From assembly GCA_018780025.1 (NCBI GenBank), contig JADMKH010000260.1:14826-29177 (forward strand): a stretch of 14,352 nt of DNA. The letters run 5' to 3'. Below, one piece after another: positions 13,788-14,352 of the stretch. The first letter of the stretch is position 1. Each line of letters begins with the position of its first letter. The stretch is from Thiobacillus sp. GTDB lineage: Bacteria > Pseudomonadota > Gammaproteobacteria > Burkholderiales > Thiobacillaceae. Below the pieces are notes generated by a model that was not told where the DNA came from, searched no databases, and saw nothing but the letters and a program-made list of their open reading frames with translations. The position numbers were made by a program, and so were the translations under genes.

Positions 13788-14352
13788 ATGACTCCAGCTC
13801 TGTTTTCCCACCGCAAGCACTGGGCGGCCCGCCTCGGCACCGCCCCCTTCCTGCCGATGACGCGTGCCGAAATGACCGCGCTCGGCTGGGATGCGTGCGA
13901 CATCATCCTGGTCACCGGGGATGCCTACATCGACCACCCCAGCTTCGGCATGGCACTGGTCGGGCGGCTGCTGGAAGCGCAGGGCTACCGCGTCGGCATC
14001 ATCAGCCAGCCGGACTGGCTGTCGGCGGATGCCTTCCGCACGCTAGGTCAGCCGACGCTGTATTTCGGCGTGACCGCAGGCAACATGGATTCGATGGTCA
14101 ACCGTTATACCGCCGACCGCAAGATCCGCTCCGACGACGCCTACACGGCCAATGCCGCGCCCAACAAGCGCCCCGACCGTGCCGTCACCGTCTACGCGCA
14201 ACGCTGCCGCGAGGCCTATCCCGGCACCCCGGTGATCATCGGCTCGATCGAGGCCAGCCTGCGCCGCATCGCGCATTACGATTACTGGTCGGACACCGTG
14301 CGCCGCTCGGTGCTGCCGGACTCCAAGGCCGACCTGCTGATTTTCGGCAACG
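13788..14352 (+). CDS. YgiQ-family radical SAM protein, N-terminal part (runs off the window)
   Basis: The frame from the ATG at 13788 stays open to the right edge (188 codons). It matches the N-terminal region of YgiQ-type radical SAM proteins: FLPMTRAEMTALGWDACD (21-38), ILVTGDAYIDHPSFGMALVG (40-59), FGVTAGNMDSMVNRYTADRK and IIGSIEASLRRIAHYDYWSD. The cysteine motif that binds the 4Fe-4S cluster lies further on in this family and is not in the window. The reaction is unknown. No clear Shine-Dalgarno precedes the ATG. The gene starts 94 bases after the FKBP stop, beyond the hairpin, so it probably has its own promoter. Confidence 0.9.
   Translation, partial: MTPALFSHRKHWAARLGTAPFLPMTRAEMTALGWDACDIILVTGDAYIDHPSFGMALVGRLLEAQGYRVGIISQPDWLSADAFRTLGQPTLYFGVTAGNMDSMVNRYTADRKIRSDDAYTANAAPNKRPDRAVTVYAQRCREAYPGTPVIIGSIEASLRRIAHYDYWSDTVRRSVLPDSKADLLIFGN

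Overview
This is a GC-rich window of ordinary chromosomal gene density that most resembles a betaproteobacterium, possibly of the Nitrosomonadales/Gallionellales/Thiobacillus kind. The evidence is the divergent darP/pmbA pair, the style of the CorA, Mog, EI24 and FKBP proteins, and the bias towards G or C at third codon positions. The taxonomic call is inference. I see no rRNA, tRNA, CRISPR array, insertion sequence or phage gene.

Layout from left to right: (1) a CorA-type magnesium/cobalt channel gene on the plus strand, whose N-terminus is encoded upstream of the first ATG. (2) A convergent minus-strand pair encoding a secreted thioredoxin-like protein and, overlapping it by four bases, a secreted protein with seven W-D/E repeats that is probably a beta-propeller. 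(3) Divergent from these, mog (molybdenum cofactor synthesis) overlapping a gene for an EI24/CysZ-like membrane protein. (4) A minus-strand signalling operon of about 4.3 kb: a large hybrid histidine kinase (PilJ/NarX-like periplasmic sensor, FixL-like PAS, second PAS, HisKA, HATPase, two receiver domains), a stand-alone receiver protein, a 29-codon small ORF fitted between its neighbours by overlapping start and stop codons, and a membrane-anchored metzincin-like protein. (5) darP (ribosome biogenesis) on the minus strand, divergent from pmbA (TldE-type peptidase subunit). (6) Downstream of pmbA on the plus strand, a lipoprotein SGNH esterase and the two membrane subunits of a TRAP transporter (DctQ, DctM), joined by overlapping codons. 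(7) A small FKBP-type prolyl isomerase with its own leader and a hairpin terminator. (8) The start of a YgiQ-type radical SAM protein that runs off the right edge.

Housekeeping functions (corA, mog, darP, pmbA, fkbp, ygiQ) therefore frame two accessory blocks. The most interesting is block 4. Its kinase joins a periplasmic fold known from nitrate and pilus sensors to a PAS domain that keeps the haem-ligand histidine of FixL. The operon has no DNA-binding output and ends in a predicted membrane-bound zinc peptidase. The second is block 6, where a TRAP permease pair lacks a neighbouring binding protein and is instead coupled to an esterase.
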